Positions 21,627 through 30,849 of a stretch of 64,000 nucleotides of DNA are shown piece by piece (the first letter of the stretch is position 1; each line of letters begins with the position of its first letter). Below the pieces are notes generated by a model. The model had not been told where the DNA came from, did not search any database, and saw nothing but the letters and a program-made list of their open reading frames with translations. A program made the translations under genes and the position numbers. Where the stretch lies: contig NZ_CP051265.2 of NCBI RefSeq assembly GCF_013096535.2, positions 744,001-808,000 on the forward strand, in the 5' to 3' direction. This DNA is from Wolbachia endosymbiont of Diaphorina citri. Lineage in GTDB: Bacteria > Pseudomonadota > Alphaproteobacteria > Rickettsiales > Anaplasmataceae.

Positions 21627-22844
21627 GTGCAACAAATAACAAAAGTAATACTATCAAGTTTAATTTGTAACACTTTGTTGTGGTATGATCACATGCTTTT
21701 CAGCCATCTAATAAGCATAATCGGAGATGTGTTTTTTCCATCAGACGACAAATTAGTCAGCATACTTAAAGCTTTTGGAGTGTTTGCAGTGGGTTTCTTA
21801 ATAAGACCAATTGGTGCTGCTATATTTGGCCACATTGGAGATAAATATGGAAGAAGGATTGCTCTATTTCTCTCTATCATATTGATGACTCTATCAACCG
21901 TACTTATTGCATTTGTTCCAGGCTATCAGAACATTGGGGTACTCGCATCAATACTGGTGGTATGTTTAAGATTATTGCAGGGTATATCTCTTGGAGGAGA
22001 GGCAGGAAATGCCCCATTTTTAATAGAGCATGCTCCTAAAAATAAAAGAGGATTCTTTGGCAGTATTGAAGTATTGAGCGCAATTCTTGGCTCAATATTA
22101 AGTCTTATAGTGGTGCTTATATGCAAAAAAGTATCCGATTTTGAATCTTGGGGATGGAGATTGCCTTTTATTTTCAGTTTTGTAATAGGATTAATTAGTA
22201 TATATATGAGATATATACTCGATGAAAGCCCAGAATATAAAAAGCAGGAAAAGCCACATGAATTACCGTTAAAAGAACTGTTAAATGGCTATAAAAAACC
22301 TTTTCTAATATCAATTGGAATTGACATAGTTGAGAATGCATCTCTTTACATATATTTAGTGTTTTTTAATCTACTTGCATCAACAATAAACACTCACACT
22401 CACTTTAATCACGCAGTAGAAATATTGAATCAGGTTGCACTTGGAGGATTGACTATACTATTTGCAATACTTTCTGATAAGGTAGGGAGAGAAAGAGTCA
22501 TGAAATTTGCATTTGTGACTTTTATAGTAGTAAGTTATCCAGTTTTTTCAATGATACTAAGTGGTAATAATTTGCTCACCATAATGGCGCACGTTCTTTT
22601 TATAATCCCAATAGCTGCTTCTCTTGGTCCTGTTAGCGCGTTTATATGTGAATTATTCCCAATAAAGGTACGATACAGTGGATTTGGTTTATCAAGAAAT
22701 ATAGCTTCGGGATTTTTTGGTGGTCTTGCACCATTTATATGCACAACTATTATCAAAGTTACAGGACAAGGAACTTTAGCAAGTTTTTACATGATTTTCT
22801 GTGCACTAATTGGGTTAGTTGCTATATCACAAGTTAAGAGTTAG
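21627..22844 (+). CDS. Major facilitator superfamily transporter (ProP-like)
   Basis: The 405-residue protein has about twelve membrane segments and MFS signatures: GHIGDKYGRRIAL after helix 2, RLLQGISLGGEAGNAP in helix 4, and a second-half loop LSDKVGRER. The pattern is that of the metabolite:H+ symporter group with ProP (proline/betaine) and related carriers. Substrate cannot be read from sequence. The start is GTG at 21627 after an ACGGAAGA site. It shares a hairpin terminator with map. Confidence 0.88.
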   Translation: MQQITKVILSSLICNTLLWYDHMLFSHLISIIGDVFFPSDDKLVSILKAFGVFAVGFLIRPIGAAIFGHIGDKYGRRIALFLSIILMTLSTVLIAFVPGYQNIGVLASILVVCLRLLQGISLGGEAGNAPFLIEHAPKNKRGFFGSIEVLSAILGSILSLIVVLICKKVSDFESWGWRLPFIFSFVIGLISIYMRYILDESPEYKKQEKPHELPLKELLNGYKKPFLISIGIDIVENASLYIYLVFFNLLASTINTHTHFNHAVEILNQVALGGLTILFAILSDKVGRERVMKFAFVTFIVVSYPVFSMILSGNNLLTIMAHVLFIIPIAASLGPVSAFICELFPIKVRYSGFGLSRNIASGFFGGLAPFICTTIIKVTGQGTLASFYMIFCALIGLVAISQVKS

Positions 22845-22878
22845 ATTTTTTCAAAAACCAAGTGTTTAAAAAATCTAA
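22841..22878. terminator. Symmetrical bidirectional terminator containing both stop codons
   Basis: A perfect 11-base inverted repeat, TTAGATTTTTT (22841-22851) and AAAAAATCTAA (22868-22878), with a 16-base loop. The transporter's stop TAG is in the left arm and the map stop TAG, on the other strand, is in the right arm. Each direction gives a hairpin with a U-run. Confidence 0.65.
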
Positions 22879-23657
22879 TCATAAGGTGGAAAATGCCAGT
22901 TTTTAGGTGATAGTGTAAATATTTCAACTCCATCTTTTGTGACTCCAAGCGTATGCTCAAACTGTGCAGAAAGTGAAAGATCACGTGTTGTCACTGTCCA
23001 GCCATCTAGCTTGCTGAGCAGAGTTTCATGTTTTCCAGCATTGATCATTGGTTCTACCGTAAAAAACATGCCTTCTTTTAAGATAAGATCCTCACCTTCA
23101 TCATAAAAATGTACAACATTTGGTGGAGCATGAAAAACCTTTCCTATGCCATGTCCACAATAATTGCGTACGATAGAATATCCAAAATCTCTAATATATT
23201 TTTCTATGGCAAAACCTATTGCATTTAATTTATTACCGGGCTTAACTTGCTTTATTGCTTCCATCAGTGCACCATAAGTTGCATCACACAAACGCTTTGC
23301 TTTTATTGAGGGTCTACCAGCCCAAAACATGCGACTTGTGTCACCATACCAGCCATTTAAAATCACTGTAACGTCAATATTTAAAATATCTCCATCTTTA
23401 AGAGGTTTATCATCAGGAATACCATGACATACAACAGCATTTTTTGAAGTGCAAATTGATTTTGGATATCCCTTATAGTTCAGTGGTGCTGGACTTGCAC
23501 CTGCATCGGTTATAAATTTATGACATAGATCATTTAACTCATTAGTTGTTACACCTACCTTGACGTATGGTGCAATGAAATCAAGGGTTTCAGCTGCAAA
23601 CCTGCCAGCTTTACGCATAAAGTCAAAATCTTCTTGTGAATGTATAGTTATGTTCAT
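22875..23657 (-). CDS. map: Methionine aminopeptidase, type I
   Basis: The 260-residue enzyme removes the initiator Met after deformylation. All five metal ligands are in their motifs: DGDILNIDVTVILNGWYGD (two Asp), YCGHGIGKVFH (His), FTVEPMIN (Glu) and QFEHTLGVT (Glu). The length is normal for type Ia. It is convergent with the MFS gene and shares its terminator. Its partner enzyme, peptide deformylase, is encoded 1.5 kb away. Confidence 0.96.
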   Translation of the reverse strand: MNITIHSQEDFDFMRKAGRFAAETLDFIAPYVKVGVTTNELNDLCHKFITDAGASPAPLNYKGYPKSICTSKNAVVCHGIPDDKPLKDGDILNIDVTVILNGWYGDTSRMFWAGRPSIKAKRLCDATYGALMEAIKQVKPGNKLNAIGFAIEKYIRDFGYSIVRNYCGHGIGKVFHAPPNVVHFYDEGEDLILKEGMFFTVEPMINAGKHETLLSKLDGWTVTTRDLSLSAQFEHTLGVTKDGVEIFTLSPKNWHFPPYD

Positions 23658-23775
23658 GTTTCTTATGTTTTTATTGTAATTTTCTGCTTCTCTTACGGAT
23701 ACATCAGTGTAATAATACTATAAAAATAAGCTCCTAGATCAAGCCATTTGTATATCAAGAGATAAAGACAAAAAT

Positions 23776-25014
23776 CTAGACTGTGACTTTTGATTTAACC
23801 CAATGGTATAACTTACTTATTTTACCATCGTGACCAAGCATTCCAGAATTATTTCTATAAAAGGTATCAACTATTAGCTTTATAGAGCCTAAAGCAGCAG
23901 AAAATACAGGATTTTTGTCGTATTCGCCATCAAGACCGCTACAAGATTCAGGGCATCCGATACGGACTTGTTTATTGAATATATAGCTTGCAATTTCTTT
24001 CATGCTTGTGAGTTGACTGGTTCCACCTGTGATCACTACTTTATTAATTGGATCTTTCTGTTCTTGAAATTGTTCTCTTATCAGCTCAAGTATTTCCTCA
24101 ATCCTTGGTCTTATGATGTTAACAAGTTCAGACTTAAACACTTGAGTTGGTTCATCGCTTTCATTACTTTGCACTGCAATACATTCATTCTCATCTATTG
24201 AAGTTACAATAGTGCTACCGTATAGTATTTTTATGCGTTCAGCATGCTCTATACTTGTGCATAGTCCATAAGCTATATCTCGGGTAATGTGAATGCCACC
24301 AATTGGAATGCTGCTTGTGTACACAAGTTTTCCTCTCTTAAAAATTCCAATTGCAGTGCATCCACCTCCTATGTCAACAACAGCAGTTCCTAGCTCTTTT
24401 TCATCTTTACTTAGACAGGCAAGGCCTGCAGAATATGCAGAAGCAACACAACCAGCCATACTTATCCCACTATTATTAGTTATACAATTTTCGATATTGG
24501 TAAGCGCTGGACGCGAAGCAGTGACAACATTAACATCAGCAGATAATCTTTTTCCATATAATCCACTGACTTCCTTTATGTCAGTCATATCATCTAAGTG
24601 ATATTTCAGTGGTATATTGTGAATGATGACATTTTCTTCGATATATTTCTCAAATGTCTGAAAGACTACACGTTTTATGTCTCGTTCTGAAATTTCGTGA
24701 TTAGCTGCAATTATTTCGTTATGTACGTAAAAAGATGAGATTCCACATCCGGCTACATTCACATATATCTGGTCTATAGTCTCTTCTGATACTTGTTCAG
24801 CTAAACCTACAGTTGATGAAATAGAGTAACTTGCATGCTTTGCGTCAGTTATTGATCCGCCACTTATACCTTCTGCACTTTTATAACCCGTTCCTATTAT
24901 TTTATAGCTAAAATTGCTATTGATCTTAACGATTAGGCAGATAATTTTTGTTGTACCTACGTCTAAAACAGCAAAAACATTCTGCTTTGGTTTTGTTATT
25001 ACTACAGAGTACAT
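23776..25014 (-). CDS. ftsA: Cell division protein FtsA
   Basis: FtsA is the actin-like protein that tethers FtsZ to the membrane. The 412-residue sequence has the phosphate loop LDVGTTKIICLIV, the second nucleotide motif VVDIGGGCTAIGIF, and the adenosine loop VVITGGTSQL, with the FtsA-specific 1C domain between. A C-terminal amphipathic tail (KLYHWVKSKVTV) fits the usual membrane anchor. No ftsZ or ftsQ is adjacent, so the division cluster is dispersed. It is divergent from def, with about 130 bases between. Confidence 0.93.
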   Translation of the reverse strand: MYSVVITKPKQNVFAVLDVGTTKIICLIVKINSNFSYKIIGTGYKSAEGISGGSITDAKHASYSISSTVGLAEQVSEETIDQIYVNVAGCGISSFYVHNEIIAANHEISERDIKRVVFQTFEKYIEENVIIHNIPLKYHLDDMTDIKEVSGLYGKRLSADVNVVTASRPALTNIENCITNNSGISMAGCVASAYSAGLACLSKDEKELGTAVVDIGGGCTAIGIFKRGKLVYTSSIPIGGIHITRDIAYGLCTSIEHAERIKILYGSTIVTSIDENECIAVQSNESDEPTQVFKSELVNIIRPRIEEILELIREQFQEQKDPINKVVITGGTSQLTSMKEIASYIFNKQVRIGCPESCSGLDGEYDKNPVFSAALGSIKLIVDTFYRNNSGMLGHDGKISKLYHWVKSKVTV

Positions 25015-25145
25015 TAGTTGACCTTATGATGCGATTCCATTTAAATTGTAGCTTCCCTGAATGAATTTATATTTCTATCATAAATGTAGCAACATTTTAA
25101 TATACCTAGACAAAAAGAAAAATAAAACACAGAATTACAATTTTT

Positions 25146-25685
25146 ATGTCTAAGTTACCAATTGTAATTGCCCCTGACGAAAGATTAACTACACGCGCCA
25201 GTGAAGTAACAGATATAACCGATAAAATTAAAGAATTAGTAAACGACATGTTCGAAACTATGTACGATGCAGAAGGTCTTGGTCTTGCTGCAGTACAAGT
25301 TGGAGTGCTGAAGAGAATTTTTGTCATGGACGTTCGGCCAGAAAAGGCTGGAGATGAGCTAGCAGGGTATGACTCAGTTGGCAAGTTTTGTATGATTAAC
25401 CCTGAAATTAAGGAATTATCTGATGAACAAGTCATTATGAGTGAAGGATGTCTTTCAATTCCAGAGCAAAGCCATGAAATCAAGCGTCCAAAATATTTAA
25501 CTGTAAAATATAAAAACTTAAATAACGAAGAACAGACGCTAAAAGCTAGTGGTTGGCTTGCAAGGTGTATTCAGCATGAATTGGATCACTTAAATGGTAT
25601 ATTATACATTAGACATTTATCTAGGTTGAAGTATGATTTGGCTATGAAAAAAGCACAAAAGGTTAAGAGGCACTATGAGCAATGA
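25146..25685 (+). CDS. def: Peptide deformylase
   Basis: The 179-residue enzyme removes the formyl group from new proteins. All three metal-site motifs are intact: GLGLAAVQVGV, EGCLSIP (metal Cys) and QHELDHLNG (two His and the catalytic Glu). The last codons overlap the start of the downstream uracil-DNA glycosylase gene by 11 bases, indicating one transcript. Confidence 0.96.
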   Translation: MSKLPIVIAPDERLTTRASEVTDITDKIKELVNDMFETMYDAEGLGLAAVQVGVLKRIFVMDVRPEKAGDELAGYDSVGKFCMINPEIKELSDEQVIMSEGCLSIPEQSHEIKRPKYLTVKYKNLNNEEQTLKASGWLARCIQHELDHLNGILYIRHLSRLKYDLAMKKAQKVKRHYEQ

Positions 25686-26457
25686 AGATCTAGAATTGTT
25701 GAAGTTCTATCATGAAGTGGGAGTTGATTGCACGCTAACTGAAAGTGAAGAGAAAAAAAAAATGAAAAATGAGAGAGCTGCACAGTCTTCTGTCATCGAG
25801 CAGAAAAAAGAACAACAAACTATGTTCCCAAGTGACTGGATCATTGAAGCAAGGAAGCTTGCAAGTCAATGTAGTAGTGTAGATGAACTAAGAAGTGCAG
25901 TTAAGTCATTTGAGGGTTGTGAAATAAAAAAAACTGCAACTAATACTGTTTTTTCTGATGGTAATCCGAATGCAAAAATCATGCTTATTGGTGAAGCACC
26001 AGGAGCAAATGAAGACCTGAAAGGCATACCATTTTGTGGTGCAAGCGGAATACTGCTCGATAAGATGCTCGGTGCAATTAGTCTGGACCGCACTAAGGTG
26101 TATATAAGCAACGCGGTGTTTTGGCGTCCACCAGGTAATAGAAAACCAACTGATCTAGAACTTGATATGTGCAGACCATTTGTTGAGAAGCACATTGCTC
26201 TTGTTTTACCGCAAATTCTGATTTTTGTCGGAGGAATTGCATGTTATAGCCTTCTTGATAACACAAAGACTATATCGAACTTGCGTGGCAGATTTCATAC
26301 TTATACTAACCAATATTTATCTCATTCAATTACTACAGCCGCTATATTTCATCCAGCCTATCTACTTCGTCAACCAGCGCAAAAACGCTTAGCTTGGGAA
26401 GATTTGAAGAAGATTAGGGAATATCTTGATAATACCAATAACCACACAGATGTTTAG
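25675..26457 (+). CDS. Uracil-DNA glycosylase family protein (family 4-like, alphaproteobacterial)
   Basis: The 260-residue protein has an N-terminal charged linker (to about 55) and then the UDG fold: motif A GEAPGANEDLKGIPFCG, the segment NAVFWRPPGNRKPT, and a C-terminal HPAYLLRQPAQKR. The family cuts uracil out of DNA, often with an iron-sulfur cluster. Only part of the usual N-terminal Cys pair is visible (FEGCEIK), which from memory is normal in the alphaproteobacterial branch. Older annotations name such proteins SPO1 DNA polymerase-related. It overlaps def by 11 bases. Confidence 0.85.
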   Translation: MSNEDLELLKFYHEVGVDCTLTESEEKKKMKNERAAQSSVIEQKKEQQTMFPSDWIIEARKLASQCSSVDELRSAVKSFEGCEIKKTATNTVFSDGNPNAKIMLIGEAPGANEDLKGIPFCGASGILLDKMLGAISLDRTKVYISNAVFWRPPGNRKPTDLELDMCRPFVEKHIALVLPQILIFVGGIACYSLLDNTKTISNLRGRFHTYTNQYLSHSITTAAIFHPAYLLRQPAQKRLAWEDLKKIREYLDNTNNHTDV

Positions 26458-26498
26458 CTTACTACTCGTTATCATCTTAGTACCGGCTAATTGCATTA

Positions 26499-26771
26499 AA
26501 TATTGAAAAATTTACTAAACAGAGAAAAAGGCAAAAGAAAATCTATCAGCTACTACCTATTTTTTAATTGGCGTTTTTCATTGTGTTAAATGCTTTGATA
26601 AACGCATTTTAGCTTATGTGGGTAAAAGTTTTATAAAGACATAGAGTGCACATAGTGCAAAAAATTAAACATCAAGTATATTGAGCTTTTTGTCGTTTTA
26701 TCTGCACAGACTGAAGATAAATAATATATTTTCACCCTTATTTTAAGGAGAATGGCGGAGTTCGTCAAGTA
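26499..26771 (+). repeat. Roughly 290-base non-coding repeat, copy 1 (most diverged)
   Basis: It starts AAATATTGAAAAATTTACTAA and ends GGCGGAGTTCGTCAAGTA, with an inner GTGTTAAATGCTTTGATAAACGCATTTTAGCT-type core. The same order of landmarks is found at 51898-52190 and, inverted, at 30530-30820. It has no reading frame. It fills most of the 445-base gap between the glycosylase gene and coq7. Confidence 0.65.
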
Positions 26772-26892
26772 ACTCTTGCCGTTGCTATAGCTACTTGAGT
26801 TCCTGTAATCACAATGTTGGTGCAATGTACGCATGGAATTTTATTTACTCTACAATATGTTGGTTTATAGTAGTACTGATGCAGAAATAAAT

Positions 26893-26905
26893 GGAGTAAG
26901 CATTG
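26893..26905 (+). promoter_or_regulatory. Ribosome binding site fixing the TTG start of coq7
   Basis: GGAG at 26893-26896 lies 6 bases before TTG at 26903. Upstream ATG triplets (26879 and 26891) run into a TAA within four codons, so TTG is the only workable start. Confidence 0.65.
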
Positions 26906-27430
26906 GAAAACAATATAAAAAAATTGAAAGGGAATTTTTTGGAACAAGCAATTAGAGTAAATCATGCTGGCGAATATGGAGCCATTTGCATTTATTCTGG
27001 TCAAAAATTTATTCTTAAAAAATCTTCCATAATTGACAAAATAATTGAAATGGAGGAGCAGGAAAAAAAACATTTCCACTATTTTAATGAGAAAATCAAG
27101 GAGCAAAGAGTTCGTCCTACTGTTTTGTTGCCAGTTTGGCGTGCTTTAGGGGTGTCACTTGGTGTTGTAACTGCCATGATGGATAAAAAAGCCGCTATGG
27201 CTTGCACTGCTGCAGTTGAAGAAGTGATCGGAGAGCACTACAAAGAGCAAGTCTTACATTTAGAAGATGGGGAATTAAGAGAAACTATAAGTAAATTTCG
27301 CGATGAAGAGCTAGAACACAGAGATATTGCAATTCAGCACTGTGCTGAAAGTGCACTTGGCTACAACGTTTTATCTTCATTCATAAAAACAAGCTGTAAA
27401 GCTGCTATTTACTTATCCAAGTTGATTTAA
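26903..27430 (+). CDS. coq7: 3-demethoxyubiquinol 3-hydroxylase Coq7
   Basis: The 175-residue di-iron protein carries out a late hydroxylation of the ubiquinone ring. The iron-binding motifs are visible: AIRVNHAGEYGA (Glu), MEEQEKKHFHYF (ExxH), VEEVIGEHYKEQ (Glu) and DEELEHRDIAI (ExxH). The start is a TTG codon supported by a GGAG site, since ATGs upstream are closed off at once. It works with the RatA/Coq10-like protein at 47.9 kb in quinone metabolism by family knowledge. Confidence 0.93.
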   Translation: MENNIKKLKGNFLEQAIRVNHAGEYGAICIYSGQKFILKKSSIIDKIIEMEEQEKKHFHYFNEKIKEQRVRPTVLLPVWRALGVSLGVVTAMMDKKAAMACTAAVEEVIGEHYKEQVLHLEDGELRETISKFRDEELEHRDIAIQHCAESALGYNVLSSFIKTSCKAAIYLSKLI

Positions 27431-27552
27431 TCAATTACCATTTTGACAATCACATTTACCTTTAGTTCTTGTGCTAATTGTTGTCTCATATCCTTTGCTC
27501 TAATTTAATGCATATAAATATTTATAATTAATTTCTTGTTCTAAAAAATACA

Positions 27553-28797
27553 TTAATTTAACTCCTTGCCTGAGGTTTCTTGTTGCTGCGAACATGTTTG
27601 CATAAGACTAGTAGATGGAACATTCTTAATAGTCTGAGTTGACTCCGCAGGAACATTCTCAAAACTCTTGTCCATAACTTCCAAAACACTTTTCCCCTGT
27701 ATAAGACAATTCCCTCCAAAGCTTGATTTGTTTTCTAATTTGCTAAACCTTATTTTGCTTTCCTCATCAATTTCTACTACCATTTTGTTGCCATCCTTCC
27801 GTAGATAAATACTAATTTCTCCCAGTTTAGTAGTAAAAAATATTTCAATACCACCTTTTAAGATATCTGTGTAATTTCTTTTTCCATCTTCTGTAATTTC
27901 AACTTTTACTATACTTTCCTCAATCTGAAATATGCCAACTTCTAAATCCTTAGCTTTTTCATTATTTAAAATTTTTGCAATTTCAATAATACTACCTTGT
28001 GGATATTGAATGTAAAAATATTTATTATCTACTTCTACTTCGAGGTCATATTCATCAATTTGCTTATTATCTTTTTTCACAATACCTTCATATGCTATAC
28101 TCTCTAGCATTTTTTTCTTACTCTTACATTGTTCGTTAAGATCATTTAAATAATTAGAGTCATAGTACCCGCCTTCAATATCGCTATAAAAAGATAATCC
28201 TTTTTCTACCCCACCTTTTAACACTAAATTACGAGTGATCTTTTGTATGATATTTTTTGTAGTTGAATTGTGTGGATTTGCATGAAAGCGATTAATTAAT
28301 TCTTCCATTTTTTCAAATATAAAATTTGTTACAGTCTTATTATCCTTACCGTAATATGAGTTTAATCTTATTCCTTGATTTAAATAACCCTCTATTATGC
28401 GTTCCATGTACTTTAAAACGCTTTCTTGCTCATCGTGTTCTGTTATACTCTTTATCATCTCATCACAAAATTTTTTAACTAGAATTTGTTCATCTGTAGT
28501 CAATGGTATTTGCAATTTCGTAGAAGATGGGTCTCGCTCAAAAAGATAAATTATTGACAATTCCTCTGCTCTTTTAATAAATTCATAACTCCTTAGATAT
28601 TCTGTAACATTTTTGTTTTTTGCGTACCTTTTCTTGGTTAAATCGATATGCCTATCTTTACGACTTATAGTCGGTAATTTTGGATTTGATGAACTACTCT
28701 GTTGACTATTGAAGAACCTGTTAGAGAACTGTTCAGCCTCTAAAATAAGATTACTTTCACCTTGTTTACCTACTTGCTCAGGCATATTATATACCAT
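27553..28797 (-). CDS. Unknown 414-residue soluble protein
   Basis: No family recognised. The protein has no signal peptide or membrane helix. It is hydrophilic, with a serine- and asparagine-rich N-terminus, a helical middle (about 60-200), a beta-rich part (about 240-340: YDLEVEVDNKYFYIQYP, then RNYTDILKGGIEIFF) and a Thr/Gln/Ser-rich tail. I use ATG 28797; a GTG two codons upstream and an ATG at 28785 are alternatives. A perfect 11-base hairpin covers the start region. A secreted or host-directed role is possible but nothing in the sequence shows it. Confidence 0.68.
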   Translation of the reverse strand: MVYNMPEQVGKQGESNLILEAEQFSNRFFNSQQSSSSNPKLPTISRKDRHIDLTKKRYAKNKNVTEYLRSYEFIKRAEELSIIYLFERDPSSTKLQIPLTTDEQILVKKFCDEMIKSITEHDEQESVLKYMERIIEGYLNQGIRLNSYYGKDNKTVTNFIFEKMEELINRFHANPHNSTTKNIIQKITRNLVLKGGVEKGLSFYSDIEGGYYDSNYLNDLNEQCKSKKKMLESIAYEGIVKKDNKQIDEYDLEVEVDNKYFYIQYPQGSIIEIAKILNNEKAKDLEVGIFQIEESIVKVEITEDGKRNYTDILKGGIEIFFTTKLGEISIYLRKDGNKMVVEIDEESKIRFSKLENKSSFGGNCLIQGKSVLEVMDKSFENVPAESTQTIKNVPSTSLMQTCSQQQETSGKELN

Positions 28798-28822
28798 AAT
28801 CACTAAAGCTTTTTAGTGATTA
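28797..28822 (-). promoter_or_regulatory. Perfect hairpin at the start of the 414-residue gene
   Basis: TAATCACTAAA (28797-28807) and TTTAGTGATTA (28812-28822) form an 11-base perfect stem with a GCTT loop. It covers the GTG at 28803 and abuts the ATG at 28797, so it may hide the ribosome site or end transcription from upstream. It is also a perfect palindrome in DNA, and could be a protein-binding site. Confidence 0.45.
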
Positions 28823-29033
28823 CTTCAATACATAGATAAGTCAATAAAAATATTTTTTTTCTTCAGTGCTAAAAAATTGTCGAAAATCTCAAAATTGGTT
28901 AATTGCGTATAACCTACTTTCTGGTATACATCAAAACTACCGTAGCAAGCTTCAAATTTGAAAGGGATTAACAAATAAAATTCTTGTACTTTGCCTCTAC
29001 TAAAGTACAATCAGGCTTTATTTAATATTTTTC

Positions 29034-30419
29034 ATGCTTGATGAAGTACATGAGGAGTGTGGGGTATTTGGCATAAGTTACAACCAAAGTGCTGCTTTTA
29101 ACTCTATACTTGCTCTCCACGCTTTGCAGCATAGAGGTCAAGAGTCTTTTGGCGTAGTAACCAGTAACAACGATAAGCTGCACTCTTATCACTTTCAAGG
29201 CCAAGTGAGCAGTGTATTTGATGATATAGATGAAATAAAGAAATCCTTACCTGGGGATTGTGCAATAGGTCATGTTCGATACTCAACAAGTGGTAGTAAA
29301 TTTGGAGTGCAACCCATGTTTGGCAAAAGTGGCAAATTTGGGGATTTTGCCATAGCACATAATGGTAATTTAATTAATATTTCTCCGATACGCGAACAAT
29401 TAATTAAACAAGAGTGCGTTTTTCAGTCAGATATTGATACAGAAGTAGTAGTGCATCTGACAGCAAGCAGTGAAAAAGATAGCTTTTTAGAGAGTTTTAT
29501 ATATGCATTAAAGCAAATACAAGGTGCTTATTCTTTTGTGGCAATCAATCAAGAAGTAGTTATTGGAGTACGTGATCCATCTGGAATCAGGCCTCTTGTT
29601 TTAGGAAAGTTAAACGGTTCTTACGTTCTTGCATCTGAAACTTGTGCTCTTGATATAATAAATGCAGAGTTTATTAGAGAAATAGAACCAGGCGAATTAG
29701 TTACCATCAGTTCGGATAGTAAGCTAGCCTCAATGTTTCCTTTCCCACAGCAAAAATCAAGTTTTTGTATTTTTGAATACGTTTACTTCTCGAGACCAGA
29801 CAGCATAATGGAGAAGAGGTCCATATATGATATAAGAAAAGAAATAGGAAGAATACTTGCAGAAGAGAGCCCACCAAAAAACAATGTAGATATGGTTGTA
29901 CCAATACCTGATTCTGGAATACCTACAGCTATTGGATATGCAAAGCATTCAGGATTACCTATGGAACTGGGGATAATTCGTAATCATTACATAGGAAGAA
30001 CTTTTATACAACCCACCGCTGAAGTACGTAAAGTTAGAATAAAATTAAAATTCAATGCTAATAAGCACACTTTGAAAGGCAAAAACATAATTTTAATAGA
30101 TGATAGTATAGTGCGTGGTAGTACATTAACAAATATAATAGTTATGTTAAAGGATGCAGGAGTAAAAGAAATTCACCTCAAAATTTCAAGCCCACCAATT
30201 AAGCATTCTTGTTTTTATGGAATAGATACGCCAGAGTGCAAAGATTTAATTGCTGCAAATAAATCTGTAGAGGAAATTAAGGAAGTTATAGGAGTGGATA
30301 GCCTAGCCTTCTTGAGTATTGATGGACTATACAGGGCTGTTAAAGAAGAAAAACGTAACAACGCTACACCGCAATATTGTGATGCTTGCTTCACTGGTGA
30401 CTACCCAATTGGTAAATAA
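29034..30419 (+). CDS. purF: Amidophosphoribosyltransferase PurF
   Basis: PurF makes phosphoribosylamine from PRPP and glutamine, the first step of purine synthesis. The 461-residue protein has a short propeptide (MLDEVHEE) before the catalytic Cys9 of the glutamine amidotransferase domain. That domain contains HVRYSTSG and FAIAHNGNL. The phosphoribosyltransferase domain follows, with the PRPP loop IILIDDSIVRGST. The tail cysteines (CDACFTGDYP) resemble those of iron-sulfur PurF forms. It stands alone with repeats downstream. Confidence 0.96.
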   Translation: MLDEVHEECGVFGISYNQSAAFNSILALHALQHRGQESFGVVTSNNDKLHSYHFQGQVSSVFDDIDEIKKSLPGDCAIGHVRYSTSGSKFGVQPMFGKSGKFGDFAIAHNGNLINISPIREQLIKQECVFQSDIDTEVVVHLTASSEKDSFLESFIYALKQIQGAYSFVAINQEVVIGVRDPSGIRPLVLGKLNGSYVLASETCALDIINAEFIREIEPGELVTISSDSKLASMFPFPQQKSSFCIFEYVYFSRPDSIMEKRSIYDIRKEIGRILAEESPPKNNVDMVVPIPDSGIPTAIGYAKHSGLPMELGIIRNHYIGRTFIQPTAEVRKVRIKLKFNANKHTLKGKNIILIDDSIVRGSTLTNIIVMLKDAGVKEIHLKISSPPIKHSCFYGIDTPECKDLIAANKSVEEIKEVIGVDSLAFLSIDGLYRAVKEEKRNNATPQYCDACFTGDYPIGK

Positions 30420-30529
30420 TCTATTATTAATGAAGGTGAGGTTTTTTCTATGTTATATTAACAATTTTAAAAATAGATTTTTTGCATAACCATATAGTTT
30501 TTGCCTGGGCGTCATTTGAGTAAAAACTA

Positions 30530-30820
30530 CTTTACAAATTTCGTCATTCCCTTTACTATGGCACCAAGAGTATTTATCCTTATTTTTGACCTGCAGGCTC
30601 AATCACAAAATTCAGTAAAAAAACTCAGATATTTATTGGCAAATTACACAAAAATTATAGTGGCTGCATGTCTTTTTTATTTTTTCTACATTCAGCCAAA
30701 ACGCGCTTATTTTAAGCGTTATCACATTATTACAACGCCAATTTACATTATTATAGGGTCAAAACTCGCTATACGGGGATTCTTTTGCCTTTTTTTCGCC
30801 TGGTAAATTTTTTAATATTT
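30530..30820 (-). repeat. Roughly 290-base non-coding repeat, copy 2 (inverted)
   Basis: Read on the minus strand it runs from AAAATATTAAAAAATTTACC to TTTGTAAAGTA and matches copy 3 (51898-52190) closely, including AAGGATAAATACTCTTG and GCCAATAAATATCTGAG. A 101-codon plus-strand frame over it is not a gene. The 1038-base gap between purF and the pilin gene holds this, palindromic repeats and two hairpins. Confidence 0.75.
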
Positions 30821-30849
30821 TGGATTAGTGAGGAGTCCTATAGAGATGT

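Noticed and set aside
25675..26457. Uracil-DNA glycosylase as an odd form missing its Fe-S cysteines
   Set aside because: The single-cysteine layout with FEGC and GEAPG is, from memory, normal for the alphaproteobacterial branch.
26872..26902. ATG starts upstream of coq7
   Set aside because: Both nearby ATGs hit a stop within four codons; the TTG at 26903 has a GGAG site.
28825..29010. 61-codon minus-strand frame between purF and the 414-residue gene
   Set aside because: No ribosome site or recognisable sequence; more likely the leader region of the downstream gene.
30501..30806. 101-codon plus-strand frame after purF
   Set aside because: It lies in a non-coding repeat whose other copies have no matching frame.
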